Source: Paracamarosporium sp. OC-R06-R3 (lineage: Eukaryota; Ascomycota; Dothideomycetes; Pleosporales; Didymosphaeriaceae). Taken from it: 64,000 bases of DNA. Within the stretch, counting starts at the first letter, position 1, and every line of letters starts with the position of its first letter. Position numbers and translations under genes: made by a program. Below are positions 1 to 10,161 of the stretch, one piece after another. Below the pieces are notes generated by a model. It had not been told where the DNA came from. It saw only the letters and a list, made by a program, of their open reading frames with translations, and made no database searches. The stretch spans positions 62,001-126,000 of the forward strand of contig JACVRA010000165.1 of NCBI GenBank assembly GCA_019828545.1, written 5' to 3'.

Positions 1-147
1 CGACGAGCGCGGGATGGGGTCGACGGTAACGGCGAAGCGCATGTGCTCCATTGCCTTGGAGAGCTGCTGTTTGGGCTGCTGCTTTGTGGATTTGGAGTTG
101 TCAGTTTGGAAGCGCAGGTCCGCGCCTTCGCTCGTTGCCGGCTTCAT
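1..147 (-). CDS. 5' end of an unidentified gene, cut by the window edge
   Basis: Reading from an ATG at 147-145 leftward, the frame stays open for 49 codons to base 1. The peptide begins MKPATSEGADLRF, then has a Ser/Lys/Gln-rich stretch, and ends at the edge in AMEHMRFAVTVDPIPRSS. The composition looks like a fungal N-terminus rather than a shadow frame, and the gene would be divergent from COQ10 with about 305 bp between the two starts. No domain can be recognised in so short a piece. It could still be chance, since GC-rich frames stay open for 50 codons fairly often. Confidence 0.5.
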   Translation of the reverse strand, partial: MKPATSEGADLRFQTDNSKSTKQQPKQQLSKAMEHMRFAVTVDPIPRSS

Positions 148-452
148 GTTGGCAAGCAGATGACCAGGGCAAGGATAATGAAGGCACTCCTAGTGACAGG
201 ATGCGGAGGAGGGGCAGCCGCCGTGGGAAATTTCGCTATCGATAACAGGTGACTAGGCTTCTTCTAGTTGGTCTGCGAGTTTCGTCCCTGGCAGCACGAC
301 GTCAGCCAATCCAGCCGCGCAGTTTACATAGCTCCCGTCACAATGATAGTTGCATCGTGATCTTTCTACTCTTACAACAAAGACATGTTTTCCAGGTGAC
401 AGATCCTTTCTTCTCCTCCTCTATTCTCGCTGCGCCGTTGCGACCCCCTACA
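148..452. other. Intergenic region between the edge gene and COQ10
   Basis: Presumed shared upstream region of two divergent genes. It holds pyrimidine-rich sequence just before the COQ10 start (about 385-450). An open frame runs in from 249 in the COQ10 frame, but I take it as 5' leader because the mitochondrial-type N-terminus begins at the ATG at 453. Confidence 0.45.
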
Positions 453-1187
453 ATGGCAGCTCCACGCACCCTTCGCCCTCTCCTCCGCGGGCCAACCCAC
501 CGCCTTGCAAACCTCCAGCAACGCCGCTCCTTCCTCCCAAACCCCTTCCAGTCGTCGCTCAACCCTCTAAACGGCCCCGCACAACCGCAGACTCTTACCG
601 CGACCCGAGTCCTCCCATATCCAGCAGCACCCATCTACTCCATCGTCTCAGATGTCCAGAGCTACTCCTCCTTCCTACCATACTGCCAATCCTCGGGTGT
701 AACACGCTGGTCCTCGCCTGACCCTGTATATTCTCGGAAGTGGCCATCGGAAGCGAATCTGGTCATCGGCTGGGGCAACCTGACCGAGTCGTTCACCTCG
801 CGCGTCTTCTGCGTCCCGGGCAGGATAGTCGAAAGTATCGGTGGAGATACCGAGACAGACCTGAACGCCCAAGAGATTGCGCATCACCTTGGTGGCGTAC
901 GGGATGGCGATAAGGGTGCACGGGGTGCAGCGAATGGCCTGATGACGCACTTGAAAAGCCGCTGGACAATCGAAGCCCTGGACAAGGACAAGACGGAGGT
1001 TTCATTGGCGCTGGAGTTTGCATTCTCAAACCCCATGTACACGGCGCTGAGCGCTGGTGCGGCGCCCAAGGTGGCGGACGTCATGATCAAAGCGTTCGAG
1101 GAAAGGGTGCAGAAGCTGCTTGATGGAAATCCGGAAATGGCGAGGGCTGAGCTGGGAGAGCTGGAGGGCAGTGGGTCGAGAAGATGA
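453..1187 (+). CDS. COQ10: COQ10, mitochondrial coenzyme Q-binding START-domain protein
   Basis: An uninterrupted 244-residue protein. Residues 1-35 are rich in Arg, Leu and Ser without acidic residues (MAAPRTLRPLLRG..., QQRRSFLPN), as in a matrix-targeting presequence. From about residue 50 comes the COQ10/START-like polyketide-cyclase fold, with the family's opening pattern of VLPYPAAPIYSIVSDVQSY followed by SFLPYC. Family members bind coenzyme Q and its precursors on the matrix side of the inner membrane and are needed for efficient respiration and Q biosynthesis. A charged insert around residues 130-155 (IAHHLGGVRDGDKG) is longer than in the yeast protein. The same frame is open upstream to 249, but the ATG at 453 gives the expected presequence. 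It is convergent with the J-domain gene. Confidence 0.9.
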   Translation: MAAPRTLRPLLRGPTHRLANLQQRRSFLPNPFQSSLNPLNGPAQPQTLTATRVLPYPAAPIYSIVSDVQSYSSFLPYCQSSGVTRWSSPDPVYSRKWPSEANLVIGWGNLTESFTSRVFCVPGRIVESIGGDTETDLNAQEIAHHLGGVRDGDKGARGAANGLMTHLKSRWTIEALDKDKTEVSLALEFAFSNPMYTALSAGAAPKVADVMIKAFEERVQKLLDGNPEMARAELGELEGSGSRR

Positions 1188-1671
1188 TGGGACAAAGAGT
1201 ACGAACTGCATATTGGAACCGAAGGACAGCATTTTTGGGCGTTCGAGCAATAGTGCGTTGTAGCATGGCGTTCGATGCATTGCAGGTTCCTGAGGATCCA
1301 GATCTTGATACCTAGACCGATGTTCAAAGTTGTCAAGTTATCAGCAACACACCAAAACAATCTTCAACATGATACAATGTACGTGAAACTGTTCTGTGAT
1401 ATCAAACATATTCTATCATTACTACATAATTTATGGAAACCCAACCGTACCCCAAGAAAGATCAGAGGATATCGTTACAGCGTCCCGTCATTTGCCTTCT
1501 CCAAAACGTAAGTCAATGGCCCGAAAAAGGCCAAATCAAGGTTCCAAATCGGGCGAGCCCTAGCCATGTCCCTCTCTTCTCATATCATAACCCTACCACT
1601 GTGCGCCCAAGCGACTCCTTGTAGTAACATGTCTTGTTGCCTTTAACTCTCCCAGTCACAGTCAAGCCATC
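1188..1671. other. Intergenic region between convergent genes
   Basis: Holds the presumed 3' UTRs and polyadenylation regions of COQ10 (plus) and the J-domain gene (minus). The small ORFs here show no recognisable protein, and I see no repeat or RNA gene. Confidence 0.5.
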
Positions 1672-2534
1672 TTACGACCCAACCGCGTGCGCAAACACCT
1701 TCGCCGCAAGATCACTCAACAACCTCGCCTTATCCGCCTGCGGCAACTCTTGGAACACACTATACACGCTCTTCCCCCTCGCATCCCTCACGGCACCCAA
1801 TCTATTCCCCGCGACAGCACCCGCCACCATGCCCGGGAAATTCGCAACGATGAATCCCATCGCCGCGCCACTTGCGCCGCCAATCATGCTCCAGAACTTG
1901 CCCGTTGGGTGTGCGTCCGCGCCCTCTGCCATCCCCTCCTCCCGCAGCATCTCCTCGAACACACCGCCGAATTGGTCGTTGGAGAAGCGGTTGTGCGATT
2001 CCTCCGTGTTGCCTGCGGGCGCGCTGCCGAAGCCGAAGGCGGACCAGGGAAAACCGCCGAAGGGACCACCAGCGCCAGCGTTATCTTGGCGGGGGATTTC
2101 TTCTTCGAAGTCGGGCGTGGGGGGATCGGGCGCAGCGCCAGTGAAGGATTGGTAAGAGCGAGCGGTGTCGTAGTCGCGGCGGCGGGTGGGGTCTGAAAGC
2201 GTGTAGTAAGCGTCGTTTATTCGCTGGAAGCGCTTTGTACGAGTAGCGCGCTCAGGGCTGTCGGCAGGGACGCGGTCGGGGTGGTGTTTGAGGGCTTGCC
2301 TGAAGACGTGTTAGAGTATATGTTGGGTGGCGGCTGCGGGTCTGTACTTTTTGTAGGCATCGCGGATCTGTTGCTGGCTTGCTTTGTTGCTGACTTCAAG
2401 GACCTTGTCTAGAACGCTTCATGAGAAGCTGGAGAACAGTACGGTGCCGAGTGAGCTTACAATAGTCTACTTCAGAAGCTTTGGGAGGTTAGCCTGATAC
2501 TACACGCCTGGGTTATCATGGGCTTACCAGACAT
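1672..2534 (-). CDS. J-domain protein with C-terminal glycine-rich membrane-like segment
   Basis: I infer four exons: 2534-2528, 2478-2461, 2408-2348 and 2299-1672, giving 237 residues. After splicing the N-terminus reads MSASEVDYYKVLEV, and a complete J domain follows (about residues 5-75) with the catalytic HPD in LKHHPDRV and the helix IV pattern RFQRINDAYYTLSDPTRR. J domains stimulate Hsp70 ATPase. The middle is Gly/Phe/Pro-rich (GPFGGFPWSAFGFG). The C-terminal part has a glycine-zipper-like stretch (MIGGASGAAMGFIVANFPGMVAGAVAGN) that could contact or cross a membrane, so cytosol or an organelle surface is plausible. Exon 2 is a microexon of 18 nt, or 9 nt if the alternative AG at 2471-2470 is used. 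Intron positions rest on reading, but restoring the whole J domain supports them strongly. I do not assign a named orthologue. Confidence 0.82.
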
Positions 2535-3185
2535 GGTGAAAGACGTGCAAGGCTATCTTTGGATCAGGTAAAGAACTGTAATCGAAAGAATGTATAGATT
2601 TAGGAGTATGTATGGGGTGAAGGTGAGCGTTACGGAACCGCGTTCAAGCTGGAGCGCAAAGCGTGGCCAGACGTTCGCGCGCACTGAGGTGACGTCAGTG
2701 TCCGCTTCTGCCTCAGCAGCAACAGCCACTTGATTGTGGTTCATCTTCTTCATGTGATAGAGTAACTTGATCCGGGGTAGAAAAACAGTTGTATGTCTTC
2801 TTCCACTGTCACATCCGTTCATGAGATGTATCGCACATGGTAGACTAGAGTTCGTACGGGAACTACGTGCAGTGCTTATACTGCTCAATGGGATCACAGG
2901 TTCGTCGTTCCATGTCATTGTGAAGAAAAGCATGTAACAGTTGATTATTCTAGAGAAATTCAAATCCCGAGCACCGGAGGTGCGACCAACCTAAGGTGCG
3001 ACAGTCCCACGCGCCAATATATCCAGCGCAGTGCCGTAAAACGCATACCCGCTGCAAGAAAACCTATCCATTTTGGTAATATTATGCACGGAAGCAAACC
3101 GGAATCGAATGAGATAGAACGCCTTAATGACATGGAAATGAAACAGAAGCAGTTGTTCGAGGAACACAACACTTGAAGACAGGAC
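2535..3185. other. Upstream region of the J-domain gene
   Basis: Contains the 5' flank of the J-domain gene and the 3' end of the next minus-strand gene. A 136-codon minus ORF (2553-2963) overlaps it; I do not think it is a gene, because it has no family resemblance and lies directly in the promoter. A palindromic CRE-type site is listed separately. Confidence 0.45.
2690..2697. promoter_or_regulatory. CRE-type palindrome TGACGTCA
   Basis: A perfect TGACGTCA octamer lies about 156 bp upstream of the J-domain gene start codon. This is the binding site of ATF/CREB-class bZIP factors such as Atf1/AtfA, which act in fungal stress responses. A chaperone cofactor is a reasonable target. A single 8-mer can also occur by chance. 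Confidence 0.4.
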
Positions 3186-4544
3186 TTAGTTCTTGCGGCG
3201 GCGTCCACCTCGGCGGCGTCTCTCGCCATCCTTGCTGCCATCACCACCCAACTCTTGCCTGCCAGTGCTCTTGCCCATTTGCGCGCTGGAGCCACTATCA
3301 TCGGTATGTGGAATAGTGGGAGCTTCTTCTTTATCTACCTCGACCGTGCTATCCCTATGCGAGATTGCAGGGTCAGAGTAGCTGCTTTGAACACCTTGCC
3401 CGCCTGTCGCGCGCTGTACCGGAACCGGTACACGGCGCGGCATGGCCGTGTAAGGCGTTTCGGTAGAGACCACTCTTCGAGCATATTGAGGTTGAGCTGA
3501 GGATTGAGCGAGGTGGCCTGCGACTTGGTATTGAAAAGGCTCTGCATTGTGGTGCTTATACTCAGCAACAGGAAAGGGAACAAGCTTGGGTGGTTGTTGC
3601 AAAGTGGAAGAACGGCTGCGGCCGCCGGCGGAAGCTTGGAGATCTGCATGGTCTTGAGCGGATAGATACGAAGATGAAGATCCAGGCCGGGCAGCCAGAG
3701 GTGGAGTTGGCATCCGAAGGCTTACAGGAGAACTAGGGAAAGCACCTGGAATAGTCTTTGAAGTTGCAAGTCGCGGAGTCTGTGCTTGTTGTGCTCCATT
3801 TGAAGTACCCATGATATTTCCTCTGGTTGCCGCATATCTTTCGTTGCCATTCAATGGAGGGCGAGAACCTGGGCGTAAAGGCGAACCTGGCTGGTGAGTA
3901 GGGGCATCGCGACTATTATAGCCTTGGTAACTGTTGATGGGTGCAAATGCTGGTTGTCCGTTGGGCCCCGGCACAAGAAAACCTGGCGGTGCCTGCTGGA
4001 TGGTTGACTCAGTAGCATTTGACGTTGCTCGAGCTCGGTTGCTAGACTTCTCCTTTTTCGATTTGCCTCCAAAAAGAGACGAGCGGCGTGGATTCTTCTT
4101 CGATCGTGGGCTGCTAGGGTCTCGTGCACTAGTGCTACTTGCAGCGGTGGCCGCAGCCGTACCTGTGTCACCGTGAACAACAGGTGCGCTGAAAGGCCGG
4201 GCTCTGGCTTGTGGGCGCGCTGTAGGCACCCTCTGCCGCCAAAGCCGGTTTTGATACACTTCGAGCTCTTCGGGCGTGAGTGACACGTCCGCCTCGCCAG
4301 TTGCCCTGGCCAACCGAATCTTGTCCAACGTGCGCTGAAACAGGTGTTCTTCGTATTCGGCAACAGAGACCATGTCGCCTGCATCTTCGTAGTATCCTTC
4401 GTCTTCCGGATAGCCGTAATCATCGCCGTAGGCCAGTCCGTCTAGTTCCGCCGTGCGCCGCTCCCATGCTCTTATGTCCATGTCATTGAAATAAAGTTCA
4501 TCCGGATTGAAAGGTTGCTTGCCATTTGAAACATTTGAAGCCAT
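3186..4544 (-). CDS. Conserved-looking fungal protein of unknown function, acidic N-terminus and basic C-terminus
   Basis: A 452-residue frame from the first in-frame ATG (4544). The N-terminal third is ordered-looking and acidic (NPDELYFNDMDIRAWERR, GYPEDEGYYEDAGDM, then a helical EYEEHLFQRTLDKIRLAR and SLTPEELEVYQNRLWRQR). The rest is Ser/Pro/Gln-rich low complexity, and the C-terminus is a run of Arg/Lys/Gly (GERRRRGGRRRKN). I do not recognise a domain. The frame stays open upstream of the ATG past 4643, and the residues there (YLEESEDVYRFQELDSG) look coding, so the true N-terminus may be longer through a small upstream exon. However, the upstream PRA1 stop codon is at 4718, which leaves little room. 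Confidence 0.7.
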   Translation of the reverse strand: MASNVSNGKQPFNPDELYFNDMDIRAWERRTAELDGLAYGDDYGYPEDEGYYEDAGDMVSVAEYEEHLFQRTLDKIRLARATGEADVSLTPEELEVYQNRLWRQRVPTARPQARARPFSAPVVHGDTGTAAATAASSTSARDPSSPRSKKNPRRSSLFGGKSKKEKSSNRARATSNATESTIQQAPPGFLVPGPNGQPAFAPINSYQGYNSRDAPTHQPGSPLRPGSRPPLNGNERYAATRGNIMGTSNGAQQAQTPRLATSKTIPGAFPSSPVSLRMPTPPLAARPGSSSSYLSAQDHADLQASAGGRSRSSTLQQPPKLVPFPVAEYKHHNAEPFQYQVAGHLAQSSAQPQYARRVVSTETPYTAMPRRVPVPVQRATGGQGVQSSYSDPAISHRDSTVEVDKEEAPTIPHTDDSGSSAQMGKSTGRQELGGDGSKDGERRRRGGRRRKN

Positions 4545-4717
4545 GTTGTATCCATGATCTAATAATGCGCCATTGTTTTCGTCGCCACTGTCAAGCTCTT
4601 GAAATCTATACACATCTTCCGACTCCTCCAAATACTTCCCCACACCTCCTGCTGCTCCCCGTCCCCCTGGCGGTCTTCCCCAGAGGGGCGAAATGAAAGG
4701 AGCTCGCGGCCGACCAC

Positions 4718-5332
4718 CTAGACCGCCTCCTCGGAAAAAGCTGACTCGATCGGTTTGTCCATGAATGCGGCATGGCCCAGAATGGTGACACCAGAAGCTC
4801 CGATGAGCCAGAGGACAGTGCTGAAAGGAGAAGCCCAGAAGCCCAGAGGGATGCAGATGACCAAGAGGGCCGTGTAGAGCTGGGAAGTGGTGGCGCGCCA
4901 GCTGCCAATCGCCAGGTCGTTGCCCTGGAGCTTACCGATTCCATACATTCCACCAACAAGCATGAGGATGACGAAAAGAAGAGTCAGGTTGGTGAGCAGG
5001 CTGTAGATGATGAGCATGGCGAAGACGGCGGCATAGTTGCTCGAGAAGTAGCTCAGGTTGTAGTTGACCCTGCTCTGGACCTCGCTGAAGTTTGTGGGCT
5101 TGGAGATGCGCTTCACGTCGAAGAACTCGGTGATGGGGCGCAGGTTTGCGAATCGTCCGGAGAGCGACTGCGACTGCAGGCCATCGAAGCGGCCGGAGAG
5201 GTTGAGCCTGGACGTCAGAGCGTCTATGGGGATGCTGAGTCGCGACATGATGTTTGGCTGCGGCGAGGGCTGCGGTTGAGGGTCGGAGTCGAGCAGGTTC
5301 TGGTGGGATTGGGGGTCTGCGTTGGGAGCCAT
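4718..5332 (-). CDS. PRA1-family prenylated Rab acceptor (Yip3-like)
   Basis: A single-exon protein of 204 residues. After a Pro/Gln/Ser-rich N-terminus comes the PRA1 hallmark region: RPITEFFDVKRISKP, then SEVQSRVNYNLSYFSSNYA. Two hydrophobic hairpins follow (AVFAMLIIYSLLTNLTLLFVI, and LYTALLVICIPLGFWASP...LIGASGVTILGH). PRA1/Yip3 proteins sit in ER-Golgi membranes, bind prenylated Rab GTPases and help them associate with membranes. Length and topology match the family. It is divergent from ERJ5 across 543 bp, and its 3' end is close to the start of the next minus-strand gene. Confidence 0.88.
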   Translation of the reverse strand: MAPNADPQSHQNLLDSDPQPQPSPQPNIMSRLSIPIDALTSRLNLSGRFDGLQSQSLSGRFANLRPITEFFDVKRISKPTNFSEVQSRVNYNLSYFSSNYAAVFAMLIIYSLLTNLTLLFVILMLVGGMYGIGKLQGNDLAIGSWRATTSQLYTALLVICIPLGFWASPFSTVLWLIGASGVTILGHAAFMDKPIESAFSEEAV

Positions 5333-5875
5333 TGTTAGATTGCGCGTCGCGGTGGAGAAAAAGTGCAGAGCTGGAGACGTGTCTTTTTGCCGGGGACAAT
5401 GTGCAGGAGCTCAGAGGAACTTAAGCAGAGCTGGGGCCTTACCAGAGTCGCTGGGGTCGCAAGGGATGCGCGGCGATTGCGCGGACGCGGGCGGCGGCGG
5501 TGGAACGGGCGTATCGAGGAGGCTGTGAGGGTGAGGATACGCGCGTGCTGGAGAGATTCTTGAGGGAGAGCTGAACCCTTGCCCGCCAGAGCCGATCCCC
5601 TAAACTACGCCCCGAAATAGCAGCGACTAGACGGTTACCGAGTTTCACATGCCCATGCGCCGGGCACACCCTCCACAATTTCCATCTGGCCTCATCCGCA
5701 GCGAGCAAAGGAAACGGGCGAGCTCGGGGGTTCTGCTCTCTTATTCTGCTGGCGCCCGCGTCACTGTGCCATCGACTCGAGTGCCCTTCCCATTGGACCA
5801 CGTTTGGCCTCTCTGCAGCAGCGTGCGACCACTCAAGCCCGCCTCGCCGTCCCCACCGCTCGCCCTCCGCGCACC
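5333..5875. other. Divergent promoter region between the PRA1-family gene and ERJ5
   Basis: GC-rich intergenic region shared by two secretory-pathway genes on opposite strands. A reverse-oriented CCAAT (ATTGG in cccattggacc, near 5800) lies about 80 bp before the ERJ5 start. I could not find a clear UPR element. The ORFs that cross it are shadow frames. Confidence 0.45.
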
Positions 5876-7174
5876 ATGAAGCCCAGCGCGCTCTCCGCCC
5901 TGGTGCTGTGCCTGTTTGCCGCCTTTGCTGCCGCCTGGACGAAGGAGGGTATGCAGCCTCCCGCCCGCAATCGCCCGCCACCAGCTGACAGTCCCTCTTG
6001 CAGACCACGAGATATTTCGCCTGCGCGATGAAGTCGCTCTCCACAACGGCGAGAACGTCACCTTCTACGACCTGCTCGGCGTAAAGTCGTCGGCCTCGCA
6101 AGACGAGCTGACCAAGGCCTACCGCAAGAAGTCGCGCGAGGCCCACCCCGACAAAGCCCGCAGGAACTTCGAGGCCAAGCGCGTCCTGGAGAACAAGAAG
6201 AAGGGCAAGAAGGTCACCAAGCCCGCTTCCAAGAAGGAGGTCGATGCCTTCATGAAGGAAGCAACCGCCTCCTACCAGAGGCTGTCTGTCGTTGCAAATG
6301 TGCTCAAGGGCGAGAGCCGTGAGCGGTACGACCACTTCCTCAGGAATGGCTTCCCCAAGTGGAGGGGCACTGGATACTATTACCAGCGCTATCGCCCGGG
6401 CCTTGGCTCTGTGATCCTTGGTATGCTAATCGTCATGGGCGGTGGCATGCACTACTTCGCCCTTGTCATGGGCTGGAAGCGCCGCCGGGAGTTTGTCGAG
6501 AGGTACATCCGCCATGCGCGCCGCACCGCTTGGGGTGATGATACCGGTATTCAGGGCATTCCCGGGGTTGATACCCAGAACACTCCGCCGCCTGTCAACA
6601 CTCAGCAGTGGGACGATTCAGATGATGCCCCTCAAGAAATGGCCCCCATGAACCGCAGGCAGAAGCGCGCCATGGAGAAGGAGAACCGCAAAGACAAGAA
6701 ATCTTCCGTCGCGAAGAAAGCACGCAGCTCCGGCATCAGCACGCCCGTCGAGGCACAGTTGACCTCTGGCCCTCAGGGTGCCAAGAAGCGTATCGTTGCC
6801 GAGAACGGCAAGGTTCTTGTTGTAGATTCTGCAGGAAATGTTTTCCTCGAGGAAGAAAGCGACGAGGGCCTAAAGCAGGAGTTTCTCCTTGACGTAAGTT
6901 GTTGGCCCAGCGGTCCTCCAGCATAAGCTAATTTTCTTCGCAGCCCGATGAGGAGCCCAAGCCCACCATCTACGACACGTTGCTGTTCAAGCTGCCCAAG
7001 TTTGCCTACAACCAGACCGTCGGACGCCTCACTGGGAACAAGCAGGCTGTTGAAGAACCTCTTCTTGAGTCCTCCGATCTGCCCGAAGAGGAAGCCGCTC
7101 TTGCAAATGCCACGGCGAACAATCTCAACGGCGAGACAAGAAAGCGCAAGGCGAAAGCTAGGGCTGCCAGGTAG
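5876..7174 (+). CDS. ERJ5: ERJ5-like ER membrane J-domain protein
   Basis: Three exons, 5876-5948, 6004-6893 and 6944-7174, give 397 residues. Residues 1-20 form a signal peptide (MKPSALSALVLCLFAAFAAA). A J domain spans about 44-138 with HPD at 72-74 (REAHPDKA), interrupted between helices III and IV by a Lys-rich insert typical of this family (ENKKKGKKVTKPASKKE). A membrane segment lies at about 158-181, followed by a long cytosolic tail rich in Lys and Glu. Yeast Erj5 is an ER J-protein that helps maintain folding capacity, presumably by activating the lumenal Hsp70 Kar2/BiP. Signal peptide plus one membrane span puts the J domain in the lumen. Both splice junctions keep the frame, and the second intron (6894-6943) contains GCTAAT-type branch sequence. 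Confidence 0.88.
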
Positions 7175-7964
7175 TCTGCATGTGTGGAGTTGGTCGCGCA
7201 AAAGCATCTGGTTCTCAGTTTTATACCATGGCTGAACGGTTGGTCAATGCAGTGTCGCCACAAAAAAAGTAGTGTTTATTGTGTTAGAGAATGGTCGGTC
7301 GGCTTGTAGGATAATACGAGTCATAGATTCGTTCAATGTATCTCGAAGACATTTCGATTGGACTGTCAACTACATCGCGTCTTGTATGCAAGCTGACCCA
7401 CAGGTTCATGAACCAGCATTAAGTTGAACTCCAAGTTCCTACTCTAACAAGCCTCCATCACACAAGTTTGGCTTACGTATCGATTCTTGAAACAGGTGAG
7501 ATTTAGAGCCCTAAGTCTAAGGCCGACTCTCGCTCCCAACTGCGCCGCAATGCCATCAGCCGCATAAATCCTACGAACCATCCGCACACCTCTAATTGGC
7601 CACTTCCCCCCAAATTTCCACACACAATCTCGCGGTCTTGCTCTGCTACCGGTTACGATTCTCTGCGCTCGGCCCACTCGAGTACGCCCCGTCTAGAGAG
7701 GGCTAGCTGTGTGCTTTGTTTGGGCAAGGATGCGGCTGTGAGAGGACGATTCCGCCCCTTTGATTTCCACGGATGGAGTGCTAAGGAGCTCAGGAAGAGG
7801 AGGAGCATGGACCGGACACGACACGGGCGTACAAGAAGATGGGGGACTCGCCCGAGAGCGAGCGGCCGGGTCGCTCGCCGTTGTGTCGGGTCTCGTATAT
7901 TTTTTTTTTTTACTGTTTCTTGGTGTCTCAGCGGTGAACATTTGCTCGTTGCTGTTCCGCTGCC
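7175..7964. other. Intergenic region with a pyrimidine and poly(T) tract
   Basis: ERJ5 3' UTR followed by the upstream region of the next plus-strand gene. A run of about 12 T on the plus strand near 7900-7912, about 55 bp before the next start codon, is the only distinct feature, as in many fungal promoters. No gene seen. Confidence 0.45.
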
Positions 7965-8898
7965 ATGCGACGCTTCTTCTCGTCCGTCCTCTGCGCGTTG
8001 TGCAGCGCGCCCTTCTTCGTCGCAGCCGAGTTCACGGAGCCCTCGCCTACAAACGGCGACTTCTACCAGTCGTGGAAAGTCGGCGACACCATCAACATCG
8101 GATGGAATGCGGGGTGGGACTGGGGCAAAGGCGCGCAGCCAGACATCGCTGATTTGTTCGTCATGTGGTTTGACCACCCAACACAATTCTCGCAATTAGT
8201 CCTCGGTATGCTGTCTCCTCCTCCTCCTAGAGTTTTACTATACGATCCCTCCGCTGATACGTGCATGTGTATGTGAAGCCAACGTAAGTCTGTCGACAAG
8301 CGGAAACCACACATGGGAGGTAGACGTCTCCAACGACAAGGTCGCGCAAGAACCAAAGTTCGTCTTCAGATTCAGCCAGCATACCGAGCCGGAAGTGTTC
8401 GACTGGGATCTTCCAAAGATGCCGAGCAGGGGGTTCATATTGGGTCAGAAGGCGGCGGTTTCTTCTTCCTCGTCTGCCACGGCGTCGAAGACAAAAACAG
8501 GCGGTTCTAGCGCTACGAGCGTTTCTACGTCGTTGCGTGAGGAATCCACGTCTGCGTCGGAATCCAGCTTGACGCCGAACCCTAGCACAAACACTTCGGA
8601 ACCAAGCGCCGCGGCGGAGAAGAAGACGAATACGGCGGCGATTGCAGCGGGTGTTCTTGGCGGCTTGGTTGGCGTCGCGGTAGTACTCGGTGGCATGCTG
8701 CTGTTATTACGGCGAGCGAGACAGAGGAGAGAGGCCGAAAGGGGGGCACAAATCGGCATGGCAGTAGATCAGAAAGGATCAAACGCCTATGCATATCACG
8801 CTCAAGAGCTACCGGGCGCGCCCCCATCAGAGCTTCCTGGAGATAGATTGGGGCAGTCAAGAGAGCTGAATGGCTCGACGCCGAGGGACTGGCATTGA
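7965..8898 (+). CDS. Single-pass cell-surface protein with Ser/Thr-rich stalk
   Basis: Two exons, 7965-8205 and 8279-8898, give 286 residues. Residues 1-20 form a signal peptide. An extracellular part (about 22-135) has Trp-rich patterns (YQSWKVGDTINIGWNAGWDW, DLFVMWFD) and sugar sites (ANVSLS, GNHTW). A Ser/Thr-rich stalk covers about 141-192, a membrane helix 199-224 (AAIAAGVLGGLVGVAVVLGG), then RRARQRR and a cytosolic tail. This architecture is that of fungal wall-anchored or sensor-type membrane proteins. The first part resembles the Kre9/Knh1-type extracellular domain, but that is only a resemblance by eye. The intron (73 nt) restores ANVS in frame. Confidence 0.78.
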
Positions 8899-10161
8899 TA
8901 TCCTTCCAAGAGAAGGCATGGAGAAGCAGACCACCCGATTGGTTCTATCGACCCAGAATACCACTTGAATACCCAGCCTGCTAACACACTCGTCTCCGTG
9001 CGACCAAAACCCATCATCCTCGAAGCCAAATTCCTCCCTCAGGGTCGTACATTCCACGCTGTTCCCGCCAACCCGCACCATCCAGCACGCAAGAAAAACT
9101 CGTAACACAGTTCAGCAGATAGCACCGGAATGTGGAGGACCCGGCATTGCAGCGTCGTCCCGGTGGGACATCGACCCAGGCTTCCGGGCCCAGATCAGGT
9201 CGACTCGTATGATCCAGATATAGGACTATCGTGCCATGATCGACTGAGCGGAATATACAGCCTGCAAGGGGAATCGTCGCATGTGCCAGACGCGTACCGG
9301 TATAGATTGGGTGGAGATCATCCATGTCAGAGTCAGAGTGCTAGCCTAGGTTTGACGACATGATATGCGGCACCCGAAAGTATAGTGCGGCCCACGGAAA
9401 ATGCATCAAAAGTCTTTGATTCTGTATCTAGTAGGCATAGCTGCATGCCTTAGCAGCTGTTCAATCTGAGTCATGCTCGTCCGTCACCAATTGCCCCTGT
9501 AAACTTCAAAACTCCCCTGCACCCAATGATCCCTGCCGAAACAAACCAGTTTCTACGTACAATCTTGTGGGTTAAGAAAGCATGTCATAACAGTAGTGTA
9601 ACCGTTTAAAACAAACACCATAAAGGCGGGCCGGCCTTGCGTGAGGGGTCCACGGCATGGAAGCAGAAAACCCAATACAGCTGCGACGTCGGTACCCACT
9701 CGCTGTTCCCTAGCGTAGTGGCAATCGTCTAAAGGCAGCGCGGAAAGAGGAGCCGAAGGGATGTTTTGAGATGTTGCAGAGTAATCAACGATACTTGGGT
9801 GGTTGAAAGAAATCGGGGTTGGGTCGTAAACGCCGAGCATCAGATTCCAAGAAGATCGCTGACGGTCGAGATTGCTCTGGAGCCATGAGCAGATTTTACG
9901 AGGACGACGAGATTCGAAAAATATAGAGTCCGGTATTGCGATCCGGTTAAACAATCGTAGCTCGATCCACTGTGAGCTTGTTGAGTATTGCATAAGCAAA
10001 TTCATGAGCATGTGTCGAAAACGCTTCAAAACAGTCGTGACCCCCATTACCAAATCGCAAACATCTCTCAAACCTCGAGATCGGTGCCAGATATGATGCA
10101 GGACGAGACGCTAGTATACATGGACAGGAATCAACCCTGTGTTGACAAGGCCCGTGGCTTG
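8899..10161. other. Intergenic region between convergent genes
   Basis: About 1.26 kb of 3' flanks. The largest frame (9553-10071, minus, 172 codons with a non-ATG start) has no family resemblance. I see no RNA gene or repeat. Confidence 0.45.

Noticed and set aside
5439..6335. 298-codon minus-strand frame
   Set aside because: It is antisense to the ERJ5 signal peptide and J domain; shadow of a well-supported gene.
9553..10071. 172-codon minus-strand frame
   Set aside because: Non-ATG start, lies in the 3' flank of two convergent genes, no resemblance to any family.
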